NCBI RefSeq assembly: GCF_003663825.1
Contig: NZ_RCCC01000001.1
Location: forward strand, 1,496,501 to 1,560,500
DNA from: Acidovorax sp. 106
GTDB lineage: Bacteria; Pseudomonadota; Gammaproteobacteria; Burkholderiales; Burkholderiaceae_C
Direction: 5' to 3'
Length of the DNA stretch: 64,000 nt
Part shown: piece by piece, positions 52,414-61,600 of the stretch
Numbering within the stretch: position 1 is the first letter of the stretch
Layout: every line of letters begins with the position of its first letter
Notes under the pieces: generated by a model
What the model saw: only the letters and a program-made list of their open reading frames with translations
What the model was told of the DNA's origin: nothing
Database searches by the model: none
Translations under genes and position numbers: made by a program

Positions 52414-52728
52414 GTCAAATGTGCCTCTAGGCGGCGTGCGGTCAGCGCAAGCAGCTATGGTTTTGGGAGTGATTGGCGGCGTGCCCTGGCTTCGACAGGC
52501 TCAGCCCGAAGGGGTGGGGAAGGTGCCAGGAGCTCCCTGCCCGCATCCCCACACGTATTCCTGCCACGTATGTCCCGGCCTGTACTCCCCCGCCCGTTCA
52601 CGCTGAGCTTGTCGAAGCGCTTCGCTGAACATCAAATATGCTTCTAGGCAGCATGCAACAAGCGCAAGCAGCTATGGTTTTAGAAGTTTTTGGTAGCGTG
52701 CCCCGGCTTCGACAAGCTCAGCCCGAAC
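52414..52728. repeat. Two direct copies of a compound repeat (52414-52510 and 52631-52728)
   Basis: Each copy runs TCAAATxTG, CTTCTAGGC/CCTCTAGGC, AGCGCAAGCAGCTATGGTTTT, GCGTGCCCxGGCTTCGACA, AGGCTCAGCCCGAA. Between them lies CGTTCACGCTGAGCTTGTCG (52594) in inverse orientation, and a degenerate copy follows at 52745-52771. The unit seems to fuse the AGCGC repeat with the TTCGACAGGCTCAG repeat. This explains the whole 397-bp gap between mnmA and the DUF5682 gene; no gene is seen there. Confidence 0.75.
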
Positions 52729-52787
52729 GGATGGGGTGGATGCCCTAGCTTTGACCAACTCAGCCCGAACAGGTGGTGTGGTGCCCC

Positions 52788-55760
52788 TCACTGCCCCACC
52801 CACGCCCCTAACCCATCGCGCAACAACGCTGCCTGCAAGGCCTGCTGCAGCGCAAGCCCGGCTTGCAAATCGGCCTCGCTGGTCTCGTAATGCATTGCCA
52901 CCAAAGCGCTGGCCGCGCCCGCATCGCCGCCGTGCAGGCCCACCACGCGTTCGGCCAGGGTGGCGGTGTCTTGGGGGCGCAGGGCCGTGAAGGCTTGGCG
53001 CAAATCAGGCAGGTGGGCGATGAAGGCGGCTTCGTCCCAGCCGCGCACCAGGGCGTCCAGCCCCTGCAGCAGGGCGGGCAGGCGCAGCAGCAGCTCGGGG
53101 GCCGCTTGCATCACGCCGTTCAAGAACCGCACCGCATCGGCGGGCACCGCACCGGGGCCAAAGCGTTGGCGCAGCACGGTGTCGAGCTGGGCGTCGTCCC
53201 ACAACCCCTCCAGGTACAGCAAGGCGGTGGCGGCGCCGCACACGCCGGGGGAGGTGTCGGGCTCGGTGGCAAAGCGCTGCAGGTGGGGGATGAGCAAGGC
53301 GGGGTCGATGGCCAGCGCGCTGGCCGGGGCTGGCGTGGGGGCAGCGCCTGCGGTTGTGCCCCCGTCCGCCGGGGCGTCCAGCGTTTGCAGCATGCGGCCC
53401 AGCTCACGCAGGGCCAGCAGGTACTGCACGGCTTGCGCCTCGGCCTCGGCCGGGCTGTGCTGCAAGTTGGGCAGCAGAAACAGCGCGGCGGGCCACACGC
53501 GGGCCAGCAGGCGGCGCAGCTCGGGGTGCTGTTGCACGCCCAGTGGCTCGCGGGCGCGCCACAGGGTGACGAGGCGGTGGCCGCAGTCGATGACGGAGCC
53601 GATGGAAGCGTCTTCGTTAAGGTGGGTGGAGAGCATGCCCAGCAGCTGCGGCAGGCGGTGCTGCAAGCCCACCAGGCAGGCGCGCAGCAGCAGCATGACG
53701 GCGGCGCTGGCGCTGCGGCCCCGGCCCTCATCCGCCAGGGCGGCTTCTTCGCGCTGCAGCTTGGCCAGGCAGGCGGCCTCCACGCTGGCGCCATCGGCGG
53801 CCAGGGCAAGCAGACGGGCTTCGACCAGCGGGCTCCACGCGCCGTGCCATTCTTCAAACAGCAGGTTCAGCCGCGTGCCCGCCAAAAAGTCGGGGCCGTT
53901 CACCCATTGGGCCAAGCCGGTGTCGAGGTAGGCCATGGCCTGAAAGAAGCGGCTGCGCACGCGGTGGGTGGGCTTGCGATACAAGTCCAGCCGCGTGGTG
54001 CGGGCAGTGGTGTCGTCCAGCCGCACCCCGGCAGCGCGGGCCAGGCGGCGGGCGTCTTCGATGAGTGGGGGCGAGCCTGCGCTGGGGGGCACCTCGCCCA
54101 TGCGGGTGCCGCTGAGGTAGGCACGCAGGTCTGCGGTAAAGCCGCGTGTGCCTTCGTCGATGGCGCCTTTGACAAAGCACGAGCGAATGGCGTCGAGCAG
54201 GTCTTGCCGCCCCGGCCCAGCGTTGCCACGCAAGTCGGCCAGGCGCTGGGCCTGCAGCGCGGCGGCCTGCACCAGGGCGGTGGAGATGGCGTCGGCCTGG
54301 TCTTGCTGGCGGGTTTGCTGGGCGTAGCCGGTCAGCACGTCGAGCGCTACGGCGATGAAGGGGCTGGGCGTGCCAAGGCCATGCCGGGCTTCGACAGGCT
54401 CAGCCTGAACGGTGGGGGGGGTGTGCGCTCCGGTCGCTGCACCTGCCCCTTTCGCAATATCCCCCCGTTCGCCCTGAGCTTGTCGAAGGACCTGCGCAGG
54501 CGCGGCGACGGCTTCGGCCATGGGGCGCGGGGTTTGCTTGCCCATAACTGGGGGATGGGCTTCGACAGGCTCAGCCTGAACTGATGGGGGTGAACCCAGC
54601 GGCCGGGATGCAGACGTCGCCGATGCTTCGGCCTCGCTGCGGTTCCATGCCTCCCACAGGCGCTGGTAGTAGCCGGGCGAGGGCATGCCCGCGCTGTAGC
54701 CGTTGAGCGCGTCGAGCTGCTCAAAGCTGTAGCGGATCAGCCAGGCGTTGGGGGCGGCGGCCGCTGCGGATGCCTTGGCCGCTTTGGCAGCGGGGGTGGC
54801 TTTGGCTTTGCGGGGCTTGCTGGTGGACTTGGCATCTGTGCTGGCATCCGCATTGGCAGCGCACAGGCGCATCAGCTCGGGCGTGTGAAAGCCCCCGGTC
54901 ACCACCACGATGGTGCCTTGTACCTGCGCACGCCAGCGCTGGATGTGCGCGGCCATGTGGCGTTCGCGGGGCAGGCTCAGCTCGGCTTCCAGCACTTCGG
55001 GCTCGTAGTCCAGCCGGGCCATGGCACACCAGCTGAACACGTCGGCGAACAGGCTGCGCCAGTCGGCCCGCTGGTCAGCGCTGCGCAGCTCAAACAGGCG
55101 GTCCCACAGGTCGTGGTGGTCGCCGCAGCCGAGCTGGCGTGCCATGGCCGTGAGGTAGCGGCTGTGGGCAAAGTGGCGCTCTTCCATCTGGCTGCGCGCG
55201 GCAGTGCCCAGGGTCTCTGCGTCGCCGTCTCCATCACCGTCTCCGTCCTCGCGCTCCCAGGCCTTGTCTTGCCAGGGCAAATCGATCAGTGCCACCTGCG
55301 CGCCCAGCGCTGCGCCTTCGCGGAGGGCGATCCACTCGGGGCTGTAGTCGCAAAAGGGGTAGAAGGAGCTGCGGGTGTCGGTGCGGGGGGCACCGGGATC
55401 GGGATCGGCGTCCGCGCCAGCTTCGGGTGCGGCGTCATCGGTGCTGTCGTCGGAAATGGCTGCAGGCCGCTCGCGCACCGCCTGGCACAGCCAGGCCACC
55501 GGGGGGCGGGTCTGCGGGTCGCTCATCAGCGGCAGCAGGCTGTTCACATCGTCAGGGCCTTCGATGAGGATGGCGGCGGGGCGCAACTCGCGCAGCAGGG
55601 CGCGCAGGGCCCAGGCGCAGGCGGGGCTGTGGTGGCGCACGGGCACAAAGACGACGCGGGCCGGGTCGCCCTCGGTGCCCAGCAGTTGGGGCAGTTGCTG
55701 GGCCACCGCCTCCGGGAATGCGATGGACTTTGCAACGGTGCCTGCGGGCATCACGCTCAT
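52788..55760 (-). CDS. DUF5682 protein (YehM-like), partner of the MoxR ATPase
   Basis: About 990 residues, long for a cytoplasmic protein of unknown function. N-terminal conserved part: VVFVPVRHHSPACAWALRALLRELRPAAILIEGPDDVNSLLP and later TIVVVTGGFHTPELMRL; C-terminal helical half. This matches DUF5682 (E. coli YehM). Residues about 390-465 are a low-complexity linker containing three in-frame copies of the TTCGACAGGCTCAG repeat (SVQAEPVEAH, VLRQAQGERGD, TVQAEPVEAR), so part of the protein is repeat-encoded. Asp/Gly and Ala/Lys tracts lie near 180 and 330. ATG 55760 overlaps the MoxR stop (ATGA). Confidence 0.85.
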   Translation of the reverse strand: MSVMPAGTVAKSIAFPEAVAQQLPQLLGTEGDPARVVFVPVRHHSPACAWALRALLRELRPAAILIEGPDDVNSLLPLMSDPQTRPPVAWLCQAVRERPAAISDDSTDDAAPEAGADADPDPGAPRTDTRSSFYPFCDYSPEWIALREGAALGAQVALIDLPWQDKAWEREDGDGDGDGDAETLGTAARSQMEERHFAHSRYLTAMARQLGCGDHHDLWDRLFELRSADQRADWRSLFADVFSWCAMARLDYEPEVLEAELSLPRERHMAAHIQRWRAQVQGTIVVVTGGFHTPELMRLCAANADASTDAKSTSKPRKAKATPAAKAAKASAAAAAPNAWLIRYSFEQLDALNGYSAGMPSPGYYQRLWEAWNRSEAEASATSASRPLGSPPSVQAEPVEAHPPVMGKQTPRPMAEAVAAPAQVLRQAQGERGDIAKGAGAATGAHTPPTVQAEPVEARHGLGTPSPFIAVALDVLTGYAQQTRQQDQADAISTALVQAAALQAQRLADLRGNAGPGRQDLLDAIRSCFVKGAIDEGTRGFTADLRAYLSGTRMGEVPPSAGSPPLIEDARRLARAAGVRLDDTTARTTRLDLYRKPTHRVRSRFFQAMAYLDTGLAQWVNGPDFLAGTRLNLLFEEWHGAWSPLVEARLLALAADGASVEAACLAKLQREEAALADEGRGRSASAAVMLLLRACLVGLQHRLPQLLGMLSTHLNEDASIGSVIDCGHRLVTLWRAREPLGVQQHPELRRLLARVWPAALFLLPNLQHSPAEAEAQAVQYLLALRELGRMLQTLDAPADGGTTAGAAPTPAPASALAIDPALLIPHLQRFATEPDTSPGVCGAATALLYLEGLWDDAQLDTVLRQRFGPGAVPADAVRFLNGVMQAAPELLLRLPALLQGLDALVRGWDEAAFIAHLPDLRQAFTALRPQDTATLAERVVGLHGGDAGAASALVAMHYETSEADLQAGLALQQALQAALLRDGLGAWVGQ
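54385..54585. repeat. Three TTCGACAGGCTCAG repeats inside the DUF5682 gene
   Basis: GGCTTCGACAGGCTCAGCCT at 54388 and 54558 (plus-strand reading) and CGTTCGCCCTGAGCTTGTCG at 54467 in the other orientation. All keep the frame open on the minus strand and translate as VQAEPVEA or LRQAQGER. Confidence 0.85.
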
Positions 55761-56875
55761 TGCCACAGGCTGCGGGCGGCGTCGTGAAAGCTCTTCCACA
55801 GCGGGTCGCGGCGGGCGCGCTCGCGCACCACGGTGTCAAAGTAGTGGCGCACGCGCTTGGCGTCGTCCAGGCTGTCTTTGAGCACCACGCCTTGCAACTG
55901 GCCCGCAATCTCACGCGGGGTCAGCTCGCCGCCATTGAAGTGGCGGGCTTGCAGCGCAGCGGCGTAGGCCACGTTCACCGCCTCGGCGGTGGACATCACG
56001 GCATCCAGCCCCTTGATGGCCGTGCCCTCTTGCGTCTGGCCTGCGCGCAGCTCTTGGAAGGTGGTGACGAGCAGGCCCACCACATCGCGGGGCACCTGCA
56101 CGGGGGCCTCGGTGCCTGCCAGCTCGCGCTGCAGCTGGGCCATCACCAAATCGACCTCAAACTGGTGGTCGCGGATGGGGCGCACGGTTTCAAAGTTGAA
56201 GCGGCGCTTGAGCGCGGACGACATCTCGTGCACGCCCCGGTCGCGCAGGTTGGCGGTGGCGATGATGTTGAAGCCGCGCTGCGCAAACAGGCGCGCACCG
56301 TCTTTCTCGTCCTTGGCCAACTCGGGCACGATGAGTTGCTTGTCGCTCATCAGCGAGATGAGCACGTCCTGGATCTCGGGCGGGCAGCGGGTGATTTCTT
56401 CAAACCGCACGATCTGCCCGGCCTGCATGGCGCGGTACACGGGCGAGGGCACCAGCGCGCGCTGGCTGGGGCCCTCGGCCAGCAGCAGGGCGTAGTTCCA
56501 GCTGTATTTGATGTGGTCTTCGGTGGTGCCTGCGGTGCCCTGCACGGTGAGGCCCGAATCGCCGCTGATGGCCGCAGCCAGCAGCTCAGACAGCAGCGAC
56601 TTGGCCGTTCCTGGCTCGCCCACCAGCATCAGGCCCTGGTGGCCCATGAGGGTGACGATGGCGCGGTCGATCAGCGCATCGTCACCAAAGAACTTCTGGC
56701 TGACCTTGAGCCCCGCATCCCCCAGGATGAACTGCCGCACCGCGCGCGGCGACAGGCGCCAGCCCGGTGGGCGGGCAAGGGTGTCGGCGGCAGCCAGACG
56801 GGCCAGCTCGTCGGCAAAGCGGTGCTCAGGGGCCAGGCGCACGGCCTGTGCAAGAGTAGGGGCAGAGGCGGTCAT
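55757..56875 (-). CDS. MoxR-family AAA+ ATPase (YehL-like)
   Basis: 372 residues. Walker A GEPGTAKSLLSELLAAA (near 86), Walker B-type IVRFEEITR, sensor 1 IIATANLRDRG and arginine-rich SSALKRRF. The Walker B has FEE rather than the usual DE. MoxR ATPases act as chaperones or remodellers with a VWA protein; this one resembles the YehL subfamily, with DUF5682 (YehM) immediately downstream, overlapping by 4 nt. The VWA partner (YehP) is not in the window. Confidence 0.9.
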   Translation of the reverse strand: MTASAPTLAQAVRLAPEHRFADELARLAAADTLARPPGWRLSPRAVRQFILGDAGLKVSQKFFGDDALIDRAIVTLMGHQGLMLVGEPGTAKSLLSELLAAAISGDSGLTVQGTAGTTEDHIKYSWNYALLLAEGPSQRALVPSPVYRAMQAGQIVRFEEITRCPPEIQDVLISLMSDKQLIVPELAKDEKDGARLFAQRGFNIIATANLRDRGVHEMSSALKRRFNFETVRPIRDHQFEVDLVMAQLQRELAGTEAPVQVPRDVVGLLVTTFQELRAGQTQEGTAIKGLDAVMSTAEAVNVAYAAALQARHFNGGELTPREIAGQLQGVVLKDSLDDAKRVRHYFDTVVRERARRDPLWKSFHDAARSLWQ

Positions 56876-56876
56876 T

Positions 56877-56938
56877 TGCTATCAAATTAAGAGCTTTTTG
56901 CGCTTATCAATAAAGCGCTAGAGCCCATTTTTACTTCA
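56877..56938. repeat. Comamonadaceae-type extragenic repeat
   Basis: CTATCAAATTAAGAGCTTTT, TGCGCTTATCAATAAAGCGCT and AGAGCCCATTTTTACTTC form a full unit, in the 5' region of the MoxR gene. Confidence 0.85.
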
Positions 56939-56953
56939 AATCGGGTACGCCAT

Positions 56954-56985
56954 GAAAAAAGCCGGAGCGTGGAGGGCTCCGGCTT
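56954..56985 (-). terminator. Intrinsic terminator of the BI-1 gene
   Basis: Minus-strand reading AGCCGGAGCC / GGAGCCGGCT-type stem (AGCCGGAGC and GCTCCGGCT) followed by a T-run (AAAAAA at 56955-56960 on the plus strand). It separates the Bax-inhibitor gene from the MoxR operon. Confidence 0.8.
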
Positions 56986-57006
56986 GGTTGGCACAGCGGG
57001 GTGCGA

Positions 57007-57720
57007 TCAATCGTCGTTGGTGGCCAGGCTGATCAGGATGCGCAGCACGTACCAGAGCATCAGCGCGATGGACGCAAACAGGTGCAGGGCGGCACCGGCA
57101 GGGCGGTCCACAGGGTAGTCGCGGATGATCTTGGAGGTGTCATACAGCACGCAAGCACCAGCAAAAGCGACCATCAGGCCCGAGAACCAGATGCCCAGTT
57201 TGAAGCCGAAAATGGCACCGGCGATGATGGTGCCCAGGGCCACCAGACCCACCACCTTGAGCGTGCCGCCCAGGAAGGAGAAGTCGGTCTTGGAGGTAAA
57301 GGCCGTCCAGGTCAGCGCGCCGACCAGCAGCAGCGTGATGAAGGCTGCCGCGCCGATGGCACCGGGGGCCACGATCTGCGCGATGCCGAACATGGGTGCG
57401 AAGATCAGGCCTTCGGCCAGCACGTACAGGCCCAGGCCCATCAGCTGCGTTTGGGGGTTTTCAGAGTTGTCGGCCAGGTGCGAGGCCAGCCAACCCACCA
57501 GCATGAAGGCGCCCATGACGCCCAGCCACAGGAACTTGTTGCCGCTGCCCAGCAGCATCTTGGCGGCGGTGCCAGAGAAGCCCGTCATCATCAGCACGGC
57601 CGACAGCGCCACAAACGCCAGCATGGCGGCGCCCAGGTGCTTGTAGGTCGAGACGATGAAGTCGCGCCGCTCAAACGGGGCACCTTCGGGTGCGTCGGGG
57701 GTGAGTACGTTAGGGTTCAT
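57007..57720 (-). CDS. Bax inhibitor-1 / YccA-family membrane protein
   Basis: 237 residues with seven hydrophobic helices (HLGAAMLAFVALSAVLMMTG, FLWLGVMGAFMLVGWLASHLA and on) and the BI-1 C-terminal region VLYDTSKIIRDYP. In E. coli YccA modulates FtsH, and BI-1 relatives act as Ca2+ leak channels. It has its own terminator. It lies between the DUF3592-like and MoxR genes of the Yeh-type cluster; functional linkage is unproven. Confidence 0.9.
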   Translation of the reverse strand: MNPNVLTPDAPEGAPFERRDFIVSTYKHLGAAMLAFVALSAVLMMTGFSGTAAKMLLGSGNKFLWLGVMGAFMLVGWLASHLADNSENPQTQLMGLGLYVLAEGLIFAPMFGIAQIVAPGAIGAAAFITLLLVGALTWTAFTSKTDFSFLGGTLKVVGLVALGTIIAGAIFGFKLGIWFSGLMVAFAGACVLYDTSKIIRDYPVDRPAGAALHLFASIALMLWYVLRILISLATNDD

Positions 57721-57799
57721 GGCTTATTCCTCCTTGGGTGGTTGGCAATTTGGGAGCTGGTGCGCAGCTACGCACCTCCTCCCCCTCTCTCTTTGAATC

Positions 57800-58372
57800 T
57801 CAGGCCGCTGCGGCTTGCGCTTCTTCGTCGGCAGCGCGCAGTTTACGATTGGACCACACACCGGCGGCGCCAATCAGCGTGAGGAAGATGGCAAAAATCC
57901 ACATTCCTGCGCCGCTCATCGACTTGGCCGAAGACGCGGCCTCGGCCACCAGACGCTGCTTGGTGGTTTCGTACGGGATCAGTGGCTTGTCGCCCATGGA
58001 CACTTCGTACACCAAGTCGCTGTCGCTCTTGTCCACCAGCGCGGTGACCTTTTCGTCGATCAGAGCGCTCACCAAGACCTTGGGCGTGCTGTAGTCAATG
58101 CGCAGCTTTTGCACATCACCGCCGGCATCGGGCTGCACATTGATCTGGTAGTAGTGTTTGGTGGACGAGCTGCGACGGCGCTTGACGGTGACCTCCGAGG
58201 CTTCCACCACCTTACCGGTCACGGTGGTGAGTTTTTCGCGGGCCGTGAAGGCGTGGTCACCATCGGCCTTCCAGCCGCTGTACACCGACATGGCAATCAT
58301 GCCGGGGCCCAGCAACAGCAGCAGCCATGCATAGCCGGTGATGAAAATCAGAATCTTGCGAATGAATCCCAT
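57800..58372 (-). CDS. DUF3592-type membrane protein
   Basis: 190 residues: helices at both ends (KILIFITGYAWLLLLLGPGMIAM and GMWIFAIFLTLIGAAGVWS) flank an extracytoplasmic beta-domain (VTGKVVEASEVTVKRRR, YYQINVQPDAGGDVQKLRIDYS). This matches DUF3592 in layout; the function is unknown. The next gene (BI-1) is 79 bp downstream; upstream 232 bp separate it from the DUF4132 gene and hold nothing I recognise. Confidence 0.75.
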   Translation of the reverse strand: MGFIRKILIFITGYAWLLLLLGPGMIAMSVYSGWKADGDHAFTAREKLTTVTGKVVEASEVTVKRRRSSSTKHYYQINVQPDAGGDVQKLRIDYSTPKVLVSALIDEKVTALVDKSDSDLVYEVSMGDKPLIPYETTKQRLVAEAASSAKSMSGAGMWIFAIFLTLIGAAGVWSNRKLRAADEEAQAAAA

Positions 58373-58604
58373 GACAATCCCTCTCTCTTTCTTTGGTAGT
58401 GAATCAAAACACTGAAAACAGCTGCCCGGTTTTCAAAGACAACGCACGGGCAAGGCCGTGATGATCTTCGAATTGGGCGCTTTTGTTGTCAAAAAATGCA
58501 CGCGGTGTGGCCAGCGCACCGCACTGGACAAAGTGGTGGGGTGAGGCCGCTGCAGCCTGGTGTAAAAGCGGCTGCGCCCGCCCCGAATGCCCCATGGCAC
58601 CGCG

Positions 58605-61600
58605 TTACCAAGGCATCTTCTTCTCCCAATCGGCATCATAGCCAGCGCACACTTTGGCCAGCGCCAGGTAGTCGCCATAGGCCTCGGCCAGCAGCACGGG
58701 CGGCACTTCGGCCAGGGGCAGGCTGTGGTCGCCCCAGCCGCGCTGCTTGCTGTTTTCAAAGCTCAGGGTCTTGAGGGCGGCGGCCACGTTTTCTTCAGGC
58801 AGGCAGTTGCCTGAGAACTCCATCACCACCCGCACGCCTGCGCTCGCAAACTCCTTGGTGTATTTGTAGAAAAAGCCGCCGTCTTCGGCTTGTGCGCGCT
58901 GGTAGCCCAGCTTGGTGAAGGTGCCGCGCAGTGTGAAGGTGTCGCTCACCCAGCCCTCGCGGTCCTTGATCTCGCGCACCGCAACGCCCTTGTCGTCGGC
59001 AAACGCGATGTCCGGCGCCTTGCGGGCCATCTGCGCAAACAGGGGCGCGAGCTTGTAGTCCTTGAAATGCCCCGTCCAGGCGCTGGCCTGCGCACCGTCC
59101 AGCAACGAGGCATGGGCCAGGCGCAGCGTGCTGCCGTCCGCCAGGGTCACTTCATCATCGTCGGTGTTGATCAGGCTACCGTCCTCGGTGGGGCGGAAGG
59201 TCTGCAGGCACTGCCCTTGCGCGTCCAGCTCCATCCACACCAGGCGCTGCACCAGCCGCCCGGCAATAGGGTGGGCCTGCAGGTATTCCGTCCACTCGGC
59301 CTGGGGCCACACGCGGCCGGTGCACATGGCTTCAAACAGCCGTGCGGTCTGCAGGTCAATGACCTGCTTGAGCTCTTTCTTGCTGGCCGAAAGCTGTGCC
59401 TTGGTGTCCTTGGTCTGCGCAGGGTCGTCATTCTGGCGCGGCTCGGGCAGGGCTTTGATGGGCTTGCCCTCGGGGTTGCGCAGCTCTGGCTTCATGGCCG
59501 CGTCCAGCACCATGGTGAAGGTGCGATCGCCATACGGCAGCACCAGCGTGCCGGTGTCGTCCAACCCGGCGGTGGGGATGGTGCGGTCGGCCAGTTGCTC
59601 TTGCGTCCAACCGTTGCGGTCGGCAATCTCTTGCACCAGCGTGCGGGCCTTGGTTTGCACCGAGGCCGTGCGGTAGCGGCGCGACAGACCCAGCAGCAGC
59701 TGAATGACCAGCGGGTCATTGCCCGGCGCAGCGCCTTCGAGCATGGCCTCGATCTGCGCACGGCGCTGGTAGTGGTCGCGCATGTAGTGCTGCAACAGCG
59801 TCACCAGCTCGTGCCCCGGCGCGTGGGCGGCCAGGGCCAGGATGCCCTTTTCGCCAATGGCGCTACCCAGGTACTCGCCCATCTTCTCGCGCTTGCATTC
59901 CTCAAACACCTGCTCTTGCGACTTGGCGTAATCCGCCTCGTAGTACTGGCGGTACTCGGGCTTGGCGTTCTGGTAGCCGCTTTGGTAACGCTGGTAGCGC
60001 TGCGCCGCGTGCTGGTTGGCGTAGGCAATGCCTTCTTCCAGCGGCGGGTGGCGCGTGTCTTGCGCGATGAACTGGCGCAGCACCGTGCTGCCCAGCGCCT
60101 GGCGGCTGGCGCTGTCCAGCAGCCCCATGTATCGGGTGAGCAAGGCATTGCCACCGGGCTCTTTGAGCTTGCAGGCCAGCACCACCCACCAGCGGGTGAT
60201 CTCGGGCTCCACCGCGCTGCCATCGGCCCAGCGGGCTGCGGGCAGGCCCTCCATCGCAAACCAGGCAAGGCCAGCGGGGGGCTTGGCTTTGAGGCCTTTT
60301 TTGGCTTCGGCCAGCAGCAGCGCCGGGGCCAGGCGGGGCGCGATGTCTTCGCCCAGCGCTTCCAGCGCCGTCAAAAAGGCGGCGCGCACGGTTTCGCGGC
60401 TTTCCTTGTCCAGCGCCTGGGTCAGCGCGGGCACTGCGGCGGTGTGCTTCAAATCGGCCAGCCAGCGGGCCGCCTCGATGCGCACCTCGCTCTTGGTGTG
60501 GACCAGGGAGTCGATCACGCTGCGGCCAATGTCGGGCACGCCCGCCAGGGCCTTTTGTGCCAGTGGGCGGTGGGTCTTGCCCTCGCCCAGGGCCAGCTCC
60601 ATCAGGCGCGGCATCCAGCGCGCGGGGATGTTCGGGAAGATAGCCAGCACGCGCATCGTGGCCCCCATCTCCAGCGGCCAATGGTTGCGTTCGCGCTTGG
60701 GCGGTGCCACCAGGCCCAGGCCTTCATCGATGAACTCGGGGTGCTCGGCAAAGAAGGGCCAGATCTGTTCGGGCGGCAGCACATCCACGGCGTTCGGGGT
60801 GTTCCAGTAGTCGCACAGCGCAGCGCGGGCCACGTCCTCCAGCGGCAGGCCTGCACGTTGGAACACCGCGGCCAGGGCACGCAGGTCCACACTGCCTGCG
60901 GGCTGCTGGCCCAGCCATTTCTGGAACCCATCGTCCGCCCAAAAGCTGCGCCAGTGGTGCGAGGCCGTGAGCCAGCGCACCAGGTGCACCGGGCCAAAGC
61001 CGGGCAAGGTGTACAGGCGGTTGCCTGCGCTCACCACGTTGGCCACTTCGCCGTTGCGCACGCGCTGCGCATCTTTCTTGTCGCCTTCGCCGTTCAGCAG
61101 TTTCAGGGCCGCTTGCAGGTCCTCGGTGCTCACCTTGGCCATCTTGGCGTAGTGCTGCTGGCGCCAGGTGTACTTGTGCTTGGCGGTCTTGTTCTCTTCG
61201 GCCTCTTCTTCGGCTGCCTTGCGGGCACGCTCTAGCAGGTCTTTCAGGTTGGACTCAAACAGCACCAACGCTTCGTCGCCCAGCGGTGTATCGGCAAAGG
61301 GAGTCCACTCGGGCGCGGGGGGCAGGGCTTGGTCTTGCGCATCGCTGGCCGCACCCAGGCGGTTCAAGGCGGCACGAATAGCCTGCTGCACGGGCTTGCT
61401 GGTTTCGCTCTCCAGCGCCGCCTCCAGCAAGGGCGCGATGGTGTCGGCGGGCCAGCGGGCCAGCAGCTCGGCCGCCTGCGTGCGCTGGGTGGTTTCCCCC
61501 TCGCGCAACAGGGCGCCCAGCAGGCGCAGGCGGTCTTCGGTGGGAATGCCTTCGAGGTGTTTGACGGCCTCGGCGCGCGTGGTCTTGGCGCCGTCCACCG

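Noticed and set aside
58890..61235. 781-residue open frame on the plus strand across the DUF4132 gene
   Set aside because: It is the antisense shadow of a clearly conserved minus-strand gene in GC-rich DNA; its translation is rich in Gln/His/Arg/Gly and has no domain.
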